Source: Pedobacter lusitanus (lineage in GTDB: Bacteria > Bacteroidota > Bacteroidia > Sphingobacteriales > Sphingobacteriaceae). Taken from it: a DNA stretch of 64,000 bases. The position numbers were made by a program, and so were the translations under genes. The notes beneath the pieces are model-generated. The model searched no databases. It had not been told where the DNA came from and saw nothing but the letters and a program-made list of their open reading frames with translations. Positions 29,000 through 42,938 of this stretch are shown here, piece by piece; within the stretch, counting starts at the first letter, position 1; every line of letters starts with the position of its first letter. The stretch spans positions 3,720,001 to 3,784,000 of the forward strand of contig NZ_CP157278.1 in the NCBI RefSeq assembly GCF_040026395.1, read 5' to 3'.

Positions 29000-29195
29000 G
29001 GAGAAAGGTAGATTACTCGCTGCGTAAATGATATACTGATTGTTCAATTGGTATGCGTAAATGACAACAAATCTCAAAAGAAAAACCCATAGGATGAAAC
29101 ATCATAATAGTTGTTCGCCTACTGAAAGAAGGTATTGACCGAGGAAAAGGAATTGTGCTGAGACACCTCAACAACAATACTGCACTGAGGTAAAT

Positions 29196-29269
29196 AGTCC
29201 CGTAGCTCAGTTGGTTAGAGCACTACACTGATAATGTAGGGGTCAGCAGTTCAAATCTGCTCGGGACTA
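29196..29269 (+). tRNA. tRNA-Ile (GAT), rrn operon 1
   Basis: Cloverleaf with acceptor AGTCCCG/CGGGACT, anticodon loop CTGATAA (GAT), T-loop TTCAAAT and discriminator A. CCA is not encoded. The D-loop has AGTTGGTTA. Confidence 0.96.
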
Positions 29270-29282
29270 CATATAATTCTAA

Positions 29283-29359
29283 GGGGGATTAGCTCAGCTG
29301 GCTAGAGCGCCTGCCTTGCACGCAGGAGGTCAACGGTTCGACTCCGTTATTCTCCACCA
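29283..29359 (+). tRNA. tRNA-Ala (TGC), rrn operon 1
   Basis: Acceptor GGGGGAT pairs with ATTCTCC. The anticodon loop is CTTGCAC (TGC) and the T-loop is TTCGACT. CCA is encoded at 29357-29359. Confidence 0.96.
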
Positions 29360-29590
29360 TTGGCCCGTACTTAAGATAAAAGGTATAGGAAATAGGATAG
29401 AAGTAGAAATACAAATATCTGGGACAATAAAGTTCTTTGACATATTGGAAGAAGTTAATAAAGAAGAGCAAACAACAATAGAGACGTTGTTAGCTTGAAG
29501 GAAGGTAAAGGTGCTTGCATTGATACAATCCGTAGAGTTAATAACCATCAAAAAAAGCATTTCCATAGGCGCAAAAGGCTATGGAGAGAA

Positions 29591-32463
<2,873 letters not shown>

Positions 32464-32610
32464 AAGAGCAATAAACTGTTGTTTGTTCTTCATAACTAAC
32501 TTCTTTCAATAATATGTCATCGTTTGTCTCTGAGCTGGAAACAGGATAACTGTAAAGGTTATTGGGAGAGAAACAAATAAAATACTGATCAATAACAATT
32601 GATAAAGACA

Positions 32611-32723
<113 letters not shown>

Positions 32724-32731
32724 CTTAAAGA

Positions 32732-32760
32732 AAGCTTGTAGGAAACTACAGGCTTTTCTT
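32732..32760 (+). terminator. Terminator of rrn operon 1
   Basis: AAGCTTGTAG pairs with CTACAGGCTT around a GAAA tetraloop, followed by TTCTTG. Confidence 0.8.
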
Positions 32761-32870
32761 GTTTATAGACTTTTCCGCATCGAGCTTATAAACCTTTCCG
32801 CATCGAGTTTATAAACCTTTCTGCATTGAGTTTATAAGTCTTTCCTGATTGAGTTTACAGACTTTTACAG
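32761..32870. repeat. 23-bp tandem repeat downstream of rrn operon 1 (4.8 units)
   Basis: Units start at 32761, 32784, 32807, 32830 and 32853, each of the form GTTTATAAACCTTTC plus CGCATCGA-like end. The copy after operon 2 has the same number of units but different middle units. Confidence 0.85.
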
Positions 32871-33024
32871 CACAACCTTTTTTTTGTATATAAACCGCCC
32901 TGGTTTTCTCTGAAGATCACAGAGCTTTGAGAATAATAATTTCTACCTTTAGCTTTAATGAAACAATCAATTTTTTACTTACTAAGTAGTATACAAGAAG
33001 TATTCTCGATGGGAGCGGGATCTT

Positions 33025-33606
33025 TTGCCTAATCTATATATCGTATCCGGTTGTAATGACGCAGGAAAGACAACGGCCAGTTATACGATTTTACCTGAAA
33101 TTCTAAATTGCAGGGAATTTGTAAATGCAGATAATATCGCCGCTGGCTTATCTCCATTTAATCCTGAAAGTGTTGCTTTTGAATCTGGTAGAATTATGCT
33201 TAACAGAATTCGTGAATTGATGGCTGCCGGGCTTGACTTTGCTTTTGAAACGACACTAGCTACACGTAGTTATGTTTCCCTGGTTAAGGAAGCGCATCGG
33301 TTGGGATATAAGGTTAGCTTGTTGTATTTTTGGTTAAGCTCACCGGATTTGGCTATAGAACGGGTAGCAAAGCGTGTAAGTAAGGGAGGACATCATATCC
33401 CTTCGGATGTTATAGTGCGTAGATATTACAGGGGAATTTATAATTTATATAATTTGTATATGTCGGTGTGTGATCAGTGGACACTTGTTGATAACACCTA
33501 TGTAACCCCTGATGTGATTGCTAAATTTGACGGCTTTGGAAAAGCAGTTTATAATAACGAACTTTGGAATAGTATTATTAAGCAACAGGACCATGGAAAA
33601 AGCTAA
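33025..33606 (+). CDS. Zeta-toxin-like P-loop kinase (COG4185-type)
   Basis: A 193-residue P-loop protein starting with TTG (PNLYIVSGCNDAGKTTA follows). No in-frame ATG lies between the upstream stop at 32983 and this point; the nearby ATG at 33009 is in another frame and stops after seven codons. Walker A is GCNDAGKTT with Asp where homologues usually have Gly. FVNADNIAAGLSPFNPE is the substrate loop with Asp, FAFETTLAT is the zeta-type motif, and VAKRVSKGGHHIPSDVIVRRY is the lid arginine region. Zeta proteins phosphorylate UDP-N-acetylhexosamines; chromosomal relatives have unproven roles. It is flanked by two rRNA operons and overlaps a small gene by 14 bases. Confidence 0.75.
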   Translation: MPNLYIVSGCNDAGKTTASYTILPEILNCREFVNADNIAAGLSPFNPESVAFESGRIMLNRIRELMAAGLDFAFETTLATRSYVSLVKEAHRLGYKVSLLYFWLSSPDLAIERVAKRVSKGGHHIPSDVIVRRYYRGIYNLYNLYMSVCDQWTLVDNTYVTPDVIAKFDGFGKAVYNNELWNSIIKQQDHGKS

Positions 33607-33781
33607 TTCCTTATTACAAGACATGACATTTACTGATAAAGTAATGGTTGGGCTTAAAAAGGCTTTGCGCAACCTGGTTGAGGAAGCCGCCCTGAATAAT
33701 GAAAACCTCGTAGTCGGGGATAAGAATGGCAACCCTGCATCTGTTCCTGCTAAAGAGCTGCTTAAAGCGCTTCCTGAGTAA
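33593..33781 (+). CDS. Small partner protein of the zeta-like kinase
   Basis: The ATG at 33593 gives 62 residues, acidic and helical (MEKANSLLQDMTFTDKVMVG ... KELLKALPE). It starts inside the last codons of the kinase gene (14-base overlap), a coupling usual for toxin-antitoxin or kinase-partner pairs. I do not recognise a family. In classical epsilon-zeta pairs the antitoxin gene comes first, so here the order would be reversed. A longer in-frame start at 33518 would overlap the kinase by 89 bases and is less likely. Confidence 0.6.
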   Translation: MEKANSLLQDMTFTDKVMVGLKKALRNLVEEAALNNENLVVGDKNGNPASVPAKELLKALPE

Positions 33782-34101
33782 TTTATCATTCGATAAGTAT
33801 TTACAAGTTTAATTCTTCATAGCCTGGTTAATCTGGTCAGGTCTTTTAAAGCGTTTTGCGCTTTATCATCTTATTTCTACAATGCTTTTGCCTCTTTTTA
33901 TTTTTTATGCCGGATGCTTAAGCTCATCCTTATAGAAGAATGATTTTATTATACATATACTTTCCGTGAATATCTGGTCTCACTTCTACGGTTTTGAAGG
34001 GGGCTTCTGGTGATTGATTTATTCTTTTGAAAATAGTTTACGGTATTTTGAACTGATAATCATGCAGTTAAAGGAATGATACAATTAATAGTGTATTAAT
34101 G

Positions 34102-34132
34102 TTTGGATAGCGGTATAATTTTCCTACTTTTG
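34102..34132 (+). promoter_or_regulatory. rrn operon 2 promoter P1
   Basis: TTTG (34102-34105), 19 bp, TACTTTTG (34125-34132), as in operon 1. Confidence 0.75.
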
Positions 34133-34246
34133 CATCCCGCTTCGGAGGAAGGGAAACAGTGAAAAGGATATGGAGAGGGTGCAAAAACAGAGATTGGTTG
34201 AGTTTGAAGAAGGAATAAAAAACTTCAAAAATAAAAAATAAAAAGC

Positions 34247-34276
34247 TTGACAAATTAAAAAAGATTTCTACCTTTG
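34247..34276 (+). promoter_or_regulatory. rrn operon 2 promoter P2
   Basis: TTGACA from 34247 and TACCTTTG at 34269-34276, 19-bp spacer, identical to operon 1. Confidence 0.8.
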
Positions 34277-34603
34277 CAGTCCCAACAAAAACGGGAAGCT
34301 TTACAACGGATGTTGACAAAGCAAATAAACAAGATTGAAACGATGAGAAGCTGGAAAAGACCTTGAGAACATTAAGACTTGAGGGATTAGAAAGATTAGC
34401 ATTGCAACATATATAGACTGCCGGGAGGTTAAGTCGAGAAGTTCATTAAAGAGATGTCATTTACAAACGTAGCGAGGTAAACACGTACAAGTTCAAAGTA
34501 CATGAACCGCGCGAGTTTTTTAAGTCTATTCTGACAGACAAATAAGAATAAAGACTATTATTAATACAAGTTAAGAATGGTCAGCGTTCAAACAACACAT
34601 TTT

Positions 34604-36127
<1,524 letters not shown>

Positions 36128-36266
36128 GGAGAAAGGTAGATTACTCGCTGCGTAAATGATATACCGATTGATCAATTGGTATAAGTAAATGACAACAAAT
36201 CTCAAAAGAAAAACCCATAGGATGAAACATCGAATAAGTGTTCACCTACTGCAGTAAAGACAATTT

Positions 36267-36341
36267 AGTCCCGTAGCTCAGTTTGGTTAGAGCACTACAC
36301 TGATAATGTAGGGGTCAGCAGTTCAAATCTGCTCGGGACTA
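36267..36341 (+). tRNA. tRNA-Ile (GAT), rrn operon 2, with one extra D-loop base
   Basis: Identical to the operon 1 tRNA-Ile except that the D-loop reads AGTTTGGTTA (one additional T before the invariant GG). It is 75 nt long. The extra base falls where loop length naturally varies (position 17a), so the tRNA is probably functional. Confidence 0.95.
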
Positions 36342-36356
36342 CAGTTATAATTCTAA

Positions 36357-36433
36357 GGGGGATTAGCTCAGCTGGCTAGAGCGCCTGCCTTGCACGCAGG
36401 AGGTCAACGGTTCGACTCCGTTATTCTCCACCA
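36357..36433 (+). tRNA. tRNA-Ala (TGC), rrn operon 2
   Basis: Identical to the operon 1 tRNA-Ala, with encoded CCA at 36431-36433. Confidence 0.96.
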
Positions 36434-36653
36434 TCACCCATGCTTAAAATAAAAGGCATAGAAATAGGAACAGCAATGTACCGGGGATAGAAAAGTTCTT
36501 TGACATATTGGAAGAAGTTAATAAAGAAGAGCAAACAACAATAGAGACGTTGTTAGCTTGAAGGAAGGTAAAGGTGCTTGCACTGATACAATCCGTAGGG
36601 TTAATAACCATCAAAAAAAGCATTTCCATAGGCGCAAAAGGCTATGGAGAGAA

Positions 36654-39526
<2,873 letters not shown>

Positions 39527-39673
39527 AAGAGCAATAAACTGTTGTTTGTTCTTCATAACTAACTTCTTTCAATAATATGTCATCGTTTGTCTCTGAGCTG
39601 GAAACAGGATAACTGTAAAGGTTATTTGGAGAAAAACAAATAAAATATTGATCAATAACAATTGATAAAGACA

Positions 39674-39786
<113 letters not shown>

Positions 39787-39794
39787 CTTAAAGA

Positions 39795-39823
39795 AAGCTT
39801 GTAGGAAACTACAGGCTTTTCTT
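39795..39823 (+). terminator. Terminator of rrn operon 2
   Basis: Same GAAA-capped 10-bp hairpin as operon 1. Confidence 0.8.
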
Positions 39824-39933
39824 GTTTATAGACTTTTCCGCATCGAGCTTATAAACCTTTCTGCATCTAGCTTATAAACTTTTCTGCATGGAGTTTATAA
39901 GTCTTTCCTGATTGAGTTTACAGACTTTTACAG
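39824..39933. repeat. 23-bp tandem repeat downstream of rrn operon 2 (4.8 units)
   Basis: Units start at 39824, 39847, 39870, 39893 and 39916. Outer units match operon 1 exactly; the two inner units differ (CATCTA, CATGGA ends). Confidence 0.85.
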
Positions 39934-40058
39934 CACAACCTTTTTTGTATATAGACCGCCCTGGTTTTCTCTGAAGATCACAGAGCTTTGAGAATAATAA
40001 TTTCTGCCTTTAGAATTAATGAAACAGGTAATTCAGCTTCATATTAAAGCCGGGATTT

Positions 40059-40535
40059 CTAACCCAGCTCTATCTGTCTTCTGATACTTTCTTCCAGTGA
40101 GATCAATGTCTCTGTTCGCTGAATACCGGCTACTGCTTGAATCTCTTCATTTAATACATGACGCAAATGGTTGGTATCCCTGCAGATAATTTTCGCGAAC
40201 ATACTATAAGCACCAGTAGTATAATGAAGTTCTACAACCTCCTTAATTCTACTGAGCTGTTCAACAGCGTCTTTATACTGGATACCTTTTTCAAGGTAGA
40301 TTCCCAGAAATGCACAGATATCATAACCCGCTTTCTGCGGATCTATAATTAAATGTGAACCTTTTATAATTCCCATTTCCTGAAGTTTCTTCATTCTGAC
40401 ATGAATAGTACCACCCGAAACGATCAGATCTTTAGCTATTTCTGTGTAAGGTTTAGTTGCATCCTGCATCAGCTGCTTTAAAATGTCAATATCGAGGTTA
40501 TCAATTTCTAAATTTTGGCTTTCTTTTTTGAGCAT
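40059..40535 (-). CDS. Lrp/AsnC-family transcriptional regulator
   Basis: A 158-residue feast/famine regulator. The N-terminal winged helix-turn-helix (LDIDILKQLMQDATKPYTEIAKDL, then GTIHVRMKKLQEMGIIKG) is followed by the RAM/AsnC ligand-binding ferredoxin fold (YDICAFLGIYLEKG to the end). Such proteins form octamers and sense amino acids. A perfect 17-bp dyad lies 34 bp upstream of the start, consistent with autoregulation. The neighbouring genes do not identify its targets. Confidence 0.88.
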   Translation of the reverse strand: MLKKESQNLEIDNLDIDILKQLMQDATKPYTEIAKDLIVSGGTIHVRMKKLQEMGIIKGSHLIIDPQKAGYDICAFLGIYLEKGIQYKDAVEQLSRIKEVVELHYTTGAYSMFAKIICRDTNHLRHVLNEEIQAVAGIQRTETLISLEESIRRQIELG

Positions 40536-40568
40536 GATTTCAATTAATTTTAATGATGATCTAATATA

Positions 40569-40585
40569 ATTACAATAATTGTAAT
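40569..40585. promoter_or_regulatory. 17-bp dyad, candidate Lrp autoregulatory site
   Basis: ATTACAAT and ATTGTAAT flank a central A, a perfect palindrome 34 bp upstream of the lrp start and just before the divergent promoter of the tRNA-like genes. Confidence 0.5.
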
Positions 40586-40608
40586 AATGAAATTAATTGA
40601 TTAAAATA

Positions 40609-40640
40609 TTTGCAACGTATGCAGTCTATCATTACATTTG
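40609..40640 (+). promoter_or_regulatory. Promoter of the tandem tRNA-like genes
   Basis: TTTG (40609-40612), 20-bp spacer, TACATTTG (40633-40640), a full consensus match. Transcription would start near 40646, about 44 nt before the first tRNA-like gene. Confidence 0.7.
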
Positions 40641-40689
40641 TATCAAGCAAGTAAGAAAAAAACGTTCATTTTAATAATTGCTTATACTC

Positions 40690-40800
40690 TGTAGGGTGGT
40701 GGAACTGGCAGACGCACCTCCTTGTCTCGGTGGTGGAGAATATGGAAAACCTGTAAAGGCTAACTACTCCTTGAAGGTTCGACTCCTTCCCCTACAGCCA
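40690..40800 (+). tRNA. Class II tRNA-like gene A, anticodon GTC, Leu-type scaffold
   Basis: Acceptor TGTAGGG (40690-40696) pairs with CCCTACA (40790-40796). G73 is 40797 and CCA is encoded. The D-arm GTGGAACTGGCAGACGC is leucine-type. The anticodon stem CCTCC/GGTGG has one U-U mismatch around loop TTGTCTC: U33, G34-U35-C36, U37, C38. The T-arm GAAGG-TTCGACT-CCTTC is perfect. The variable region is 39 nt (40734-40772), closed by GGAG/CTCC. A normal tRNA-Leu would have A73, a NAG or YAA anticodon and a variable arm of about 15 nt. GUC, G73, G10 and C38 are aspartate identity features, whereas a long arm suits SerRS or LeuRS. The charged amino acid cannot be told. Confidence 0.75.
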
Positions 40801-40822
40801 AAGAATGTTGTTCTTTATTTAA

Positions 40823-40968
40823 TGTTGGGTGGTGAAATTGGCAGACACACCTTCTTGTCTCGGTGGTGGGGATCATGGGATAAACACAGTTTATGGGTTG
40901 ACCACAAATTAATTTTTTGAGCTGATGCTAACTTCCCCTTGAAGGTTCGACTCCTTCCCCAACAGCCA
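40823..40968 (+). tRNA. Class II tRNA-like gene B, anticodon GTC, 74-nt variable region
   Basis: Same plan as gene A, 22 bp downstream. Acceptor is TGTTGGG/CCCAACA, D-stem GTG/CAC, anticodon stem CCTTC/GGTGG with loop TTGTCTC, T-arm identical, G73 (40965) and encoded CCA (40966-40968). The variable region spans 40867-40940, closed by GGGGA/TCCCC. Inside lie a perfect hairpin ATAAAC-ACA-GTTTAT (40880-40894) and AGC-TGAT-GCT. The ends of the arm match gene A and the middle is expanded by about 35 nt. Compared with A, base pairs in acceptor, D-stem and variable stem change on both sides, so it does not look like a decaying pseudogene. Confidence 0.7.
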
Positions 40969-40998
40969 GTTTTTTTATTTTAATAAGTTAGTTAATTA

Positions 40999-41028
40999 GG
41001 GTAATCCGGGGGCGGGTTACTCTTTTTG
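40999..41028 (+). terminator. Terminator after the tRNA-like pair
   Basis: GTAATCC (41001-41007) pairs with GGGTTAC (41014-41020), one G-U, followed by TCTTTTTG. Confidence 0.75.
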
Positions 41029-41152
41029 TTTATAGTATTTAAACTTAATCTTTGACACGTGATAAATTAACAATTCCATACTAGTTTAGCGTTAAGCAAA
41101 ATCGATAGATAAATCGTATTTGCAGGTAATCTAACCGGAAAAACAATTTATT

Positions 41153-42139
41153 ATGAACAGTAGAAAACTACAACTAGTCTTATTAACGTTTGGTGTAATG
41201 ATCTTCACCGCCTGTAAGAAGCAGGACAGTTTAGGGTATAACCCTGAAATGAAAAAAGAGAGCTCAGTAAAAACAAAGCAGACGGCTTTGTTAAATTACA
41301 CGCTGAGTAACTGGATGAGCTTTATACCGGATACCACAAGCATCGCACAAATATCCATCCCGGGGACACATGATTCTGGTGCAAGATTCGAACCGGTATC
41401 TGGTACAGCCAAATGTCAGAACCTGACTATTGCAGATCAGTTAACAGCTGGTGTAAGATTTCTGGATGTGAGATGCAGACATTTCAATAACAGCTTTACT
41501 ATTCATCACGATCTGGTTTACCAGAATTTGAACTTTAGCGACGTTTTAAAGGCATGCATTGACTTCCTTGATGCAAATCCTTCGGAAACAGTAATTATGA
41601 GCGTAAAGGAAGAATATACGCCTTCAGGTAATACACGCAGCTTTGAAGAAACTTTTGATGCCTACGTTAAGGAAAATGCATCAAAATGGGATCTGGGTAC
41701 TGATATTTCCAGGCTTTCATCTATACGTGGCAAAATTAAGCTATTGAGGAGATTCAGTACAGCAAATGCAAAAGGAATTGATGCTACTGCCTGGAAAGAT
41801 AATGCAACTTTTGAAATTAATAATAAAGCGGCAAATCTGAAAATTCAGGATGAATATAAAGTTTCAAAGGTGGAGGCCAAGTGGGCCAGTGTCAACAGTT
41901 TGCTGAATGCTGCTCATGATGATACTTCAAACAGGTTGTATATCAATTTTGGAAGTGGGTTTAAGTCCCTTATTTTCGGTATTCCAGATATTATTGCTGT
42001 AAATAATTACATAAATCCTAAGATCACAACATTTTTCAGCGGTAATACAAACGGAAAATATGGCGTAATTCCCCTGAACTTTATTACAGCTGATTTATCC
42101 AGAGGGATTGTAAAATCAAATTTTAACCAGGCGCTTTAA
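41153..42139 (+). CDS. PI-PLC-like phosphodiesterase lipoprotein
   Basis: The 328-residue product has a lipoprotein signal peptide (MNSRKLQLVLLTFGVMIFTAC, lipobox Cys21). The X domain of phosphatidylinositol-specific phospholipase C follows. SIPGTHDSGAR carries His73 and FTIHHDLVYQ carries His118, the general acid/base pair of the bacterial enzymes. FLDVRCRHF and SVKEEY supply further active-site residues. It would act at the cell surface or periplasmic face on phosphoinositides or glycosyl-inositol lipids. The monocistronic position gives no pathway hint. Confidence 0.82.
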   Translation: MNSRKLQLVLLTFGVMIFTACKKQDSLGYNPEMKKESSVKTKQTALLNYTLSNWMSFIPDTTSIAQISIPGTHDSGARFEPVSGTAKCQNLTIADQLTAGVRFLDVRCRHFNNSFTIHHDLVYQNLNFSDVLKACIDFLDANPSETVIMSVKEEYTPSGNTRSFEETFDAYVKENASKWDLGTDISRLSSIRGKIKLLRRFSTANAKGIDATAWKDNATFEINNKAANLKIQDEYKVSKVEAKWASVNSLLNAAHDDTSNRLYINFGSGFKSLIFGIPDIIAVNNYINPKITTFFSGNTNGKYGVIPLNFITADLSRGIVKSNFNQAL

Positions 42140-42253
42140 ATGATAATGCCATCCGGGGACAATAGGTTTTACCGGCTCAGCCAAGCTTCGTTTTTATAAT
42201 GATTCTAAATACCAATAAAAGGGCTCTGCTCTTATAAGCAAGCATTAATTTCT

Positions 42254-42261
42254 TATTTTTG
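42254..42261 (+). promoter_or_regulatory. Promoter -7 element before the cytochrome b-like gene
   Basis: TATTTTTG matches TAnnTTTG and lies upstream of ATG 42277. It overlaps the alternative TTG start at 42259, which argues for the ATG. Confidence 0.45.
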
Positions 42262-42276
42262 AAGAAAAAAATTGTT

Positions 42277-42723
42277 ATGGGTATTTATGAAATCTTGAAG
42301 AGTGCGCACTCTGGATGGCGTTATTTAGTAATCATTTTATTGCTGGTTGCTTTTATCAGTGCATTAATGGGATATGTGGGAAAGAAACCATATACCGAAG
42401 GTAATCGTAAATTAAATGTATTTACTTTAATCAGTTCGCATATTCAGCTCCTTTTAGGATTGGCTATTTATTTTATGCATGACTGGTATAAAGGAGATAG
42501 TTCTGTAGCTATACAACGTTACTGGAAAATGGAGCATATTTCCATGATGCTGATTGCAATTGTTTTAATTACAGTTGGTAATGCCCGCTCTAAGAGAGGA
42601 ACTACTGCGTTAGCCAAACATAAAACCATAGCTATATTTTTTGGACTGGCACTTTTATTAATCGTAGGGGCAATTTTTGCGATGGTTAAAGTTGATCCGA
42701 GCCGCCATTTCTTTGGAATGTGA
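42277..42723 (+). CDS. Small membrane protein, cytochrome b-like
   Basis: Starting at ATG 42277 (MGIYEILKSAHSGWRYLV) it has 148 residues and four hydrophobic segments. A histidine lies near each membrane boundary (SAHSGWRY, ISSHIQLLLG, MEHISMML, AKHKTIA), a pattern that could bind b-type heme between helices. It is conserved in Sphingobacteriaceae as far as I recall and often labelled cytochrome B, without proven function. It precedes the trp leader with only a short gap. Confidence 0.55.
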   Translation: MGIYEILKSAHSGWRYLVIILLLVAFISALMGYVGKKPYTEGNRKLNVFTLISSHIQLLLGLAIYFMHDWYKGDSSVAIQRYWKMEHISMMLIAIVLITVGNARSKRGTTALAKHKTIAIFFGLALLLIVGAIFAMVKVDPSRHFFGM

Positions 42724-42742
42724 TAATTATTTTACGATTTAA

Positions 42743-42773
42743 TTTTGGTTTGTAAGATTTATTTCTATTTTTG
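42743..42773 (+). promoter_or_regulatory. trp operon promoter
   Basis: TTTTG (42743-42747), 18 bp, TATTTTTG (42766-42773). The leader-peptide ATG follows after seven bases. Confidence 0.65.
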
Positions 42774-42780
42774 CTACTCA

Positions 42781-42861
42781 ATGATTAACAATAAACATAC
42801 AACCTGGCAGTGGCGCGGTAATTCTGAAAAGAGTTTCGTCGCAGTCTCGTGTACATTATAG
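42781..42861 (+). CDS. trpL: trp leader peptide (26 residues, two Trp codons)
   Basis: ATG 42781 opens a 26-codon frame ending TAG at 42861. Codons 9-11 are TGG-CAG-TGG, giving Trp-Gln-Trp. It sits directly after the promoter and 31 bases before a strong terminator that precedes trpE. This is the layout of translation-coupled transcription attenuation: a ribosome stalled at the Trp codons would allow an alternative pairing. CGTCG (42837-42841) can pair with CGACG (42896-42900) of the terminator's 5' arm. Confidence 0.65.
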   Translation: MINNKHTTWQWRGNSEKSFVAVSCTL

Positions 42862-42892
42862 TTTATCAACCTAAACCAAACCACACATACTA

Positions 42893-42922
42893 ACCCGACG
42901 TACAACACGTCGGGTTTTTTTT
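42893..42922 (+). terminator. trp attenuator terminator
   Basis: ACCCGACGT (42893-42901) pairs perfectly with ACGTCGGGT (42907-42915) around ACAAC, followed by T7. It lies upstream of trpE, so it acts as an attenuator. Confidence 0.85.
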
Positions 42923-42938
42923 GTTTAATATTTTTCAG

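Noticed and set aside
29316..29566. Open frames over tRNA-Ala and the 23S spacer on both strands
   Set aside because: They coincide with a tRNA and rRNA processing spacer and do not persist in operon 2.
32761..32870. CRISPR-like array
   Set aside because: The 23-bp units are directly contiguous with no spacers and no cas genes are present.
33009..33032. ATG start for the zeta-like kinase
   Set aside because: It is in a different frame and stops after seven codons; TTG 33025 fits the family N-terminus.
33848..33864. AAAGCG/CGCTTT hairpin after the small partner gene as terminator
   Set aside because: Only six base pairs and no T-run; too weak to list.
40690..40800. Intron-containing tRNA-Leu or 8-bp acceptor allo-tRNA fold
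   Set aside because: The extra length is in the variable region, not the anticodon loop. An eighth acceptor pair is possible in gene A (C-G) but not in gene B (A-G).
40678..40920. 80-codon plus-strand frame
   Set aside because: It runs through both tRNA-like genes and has no recognisable protein pattern.
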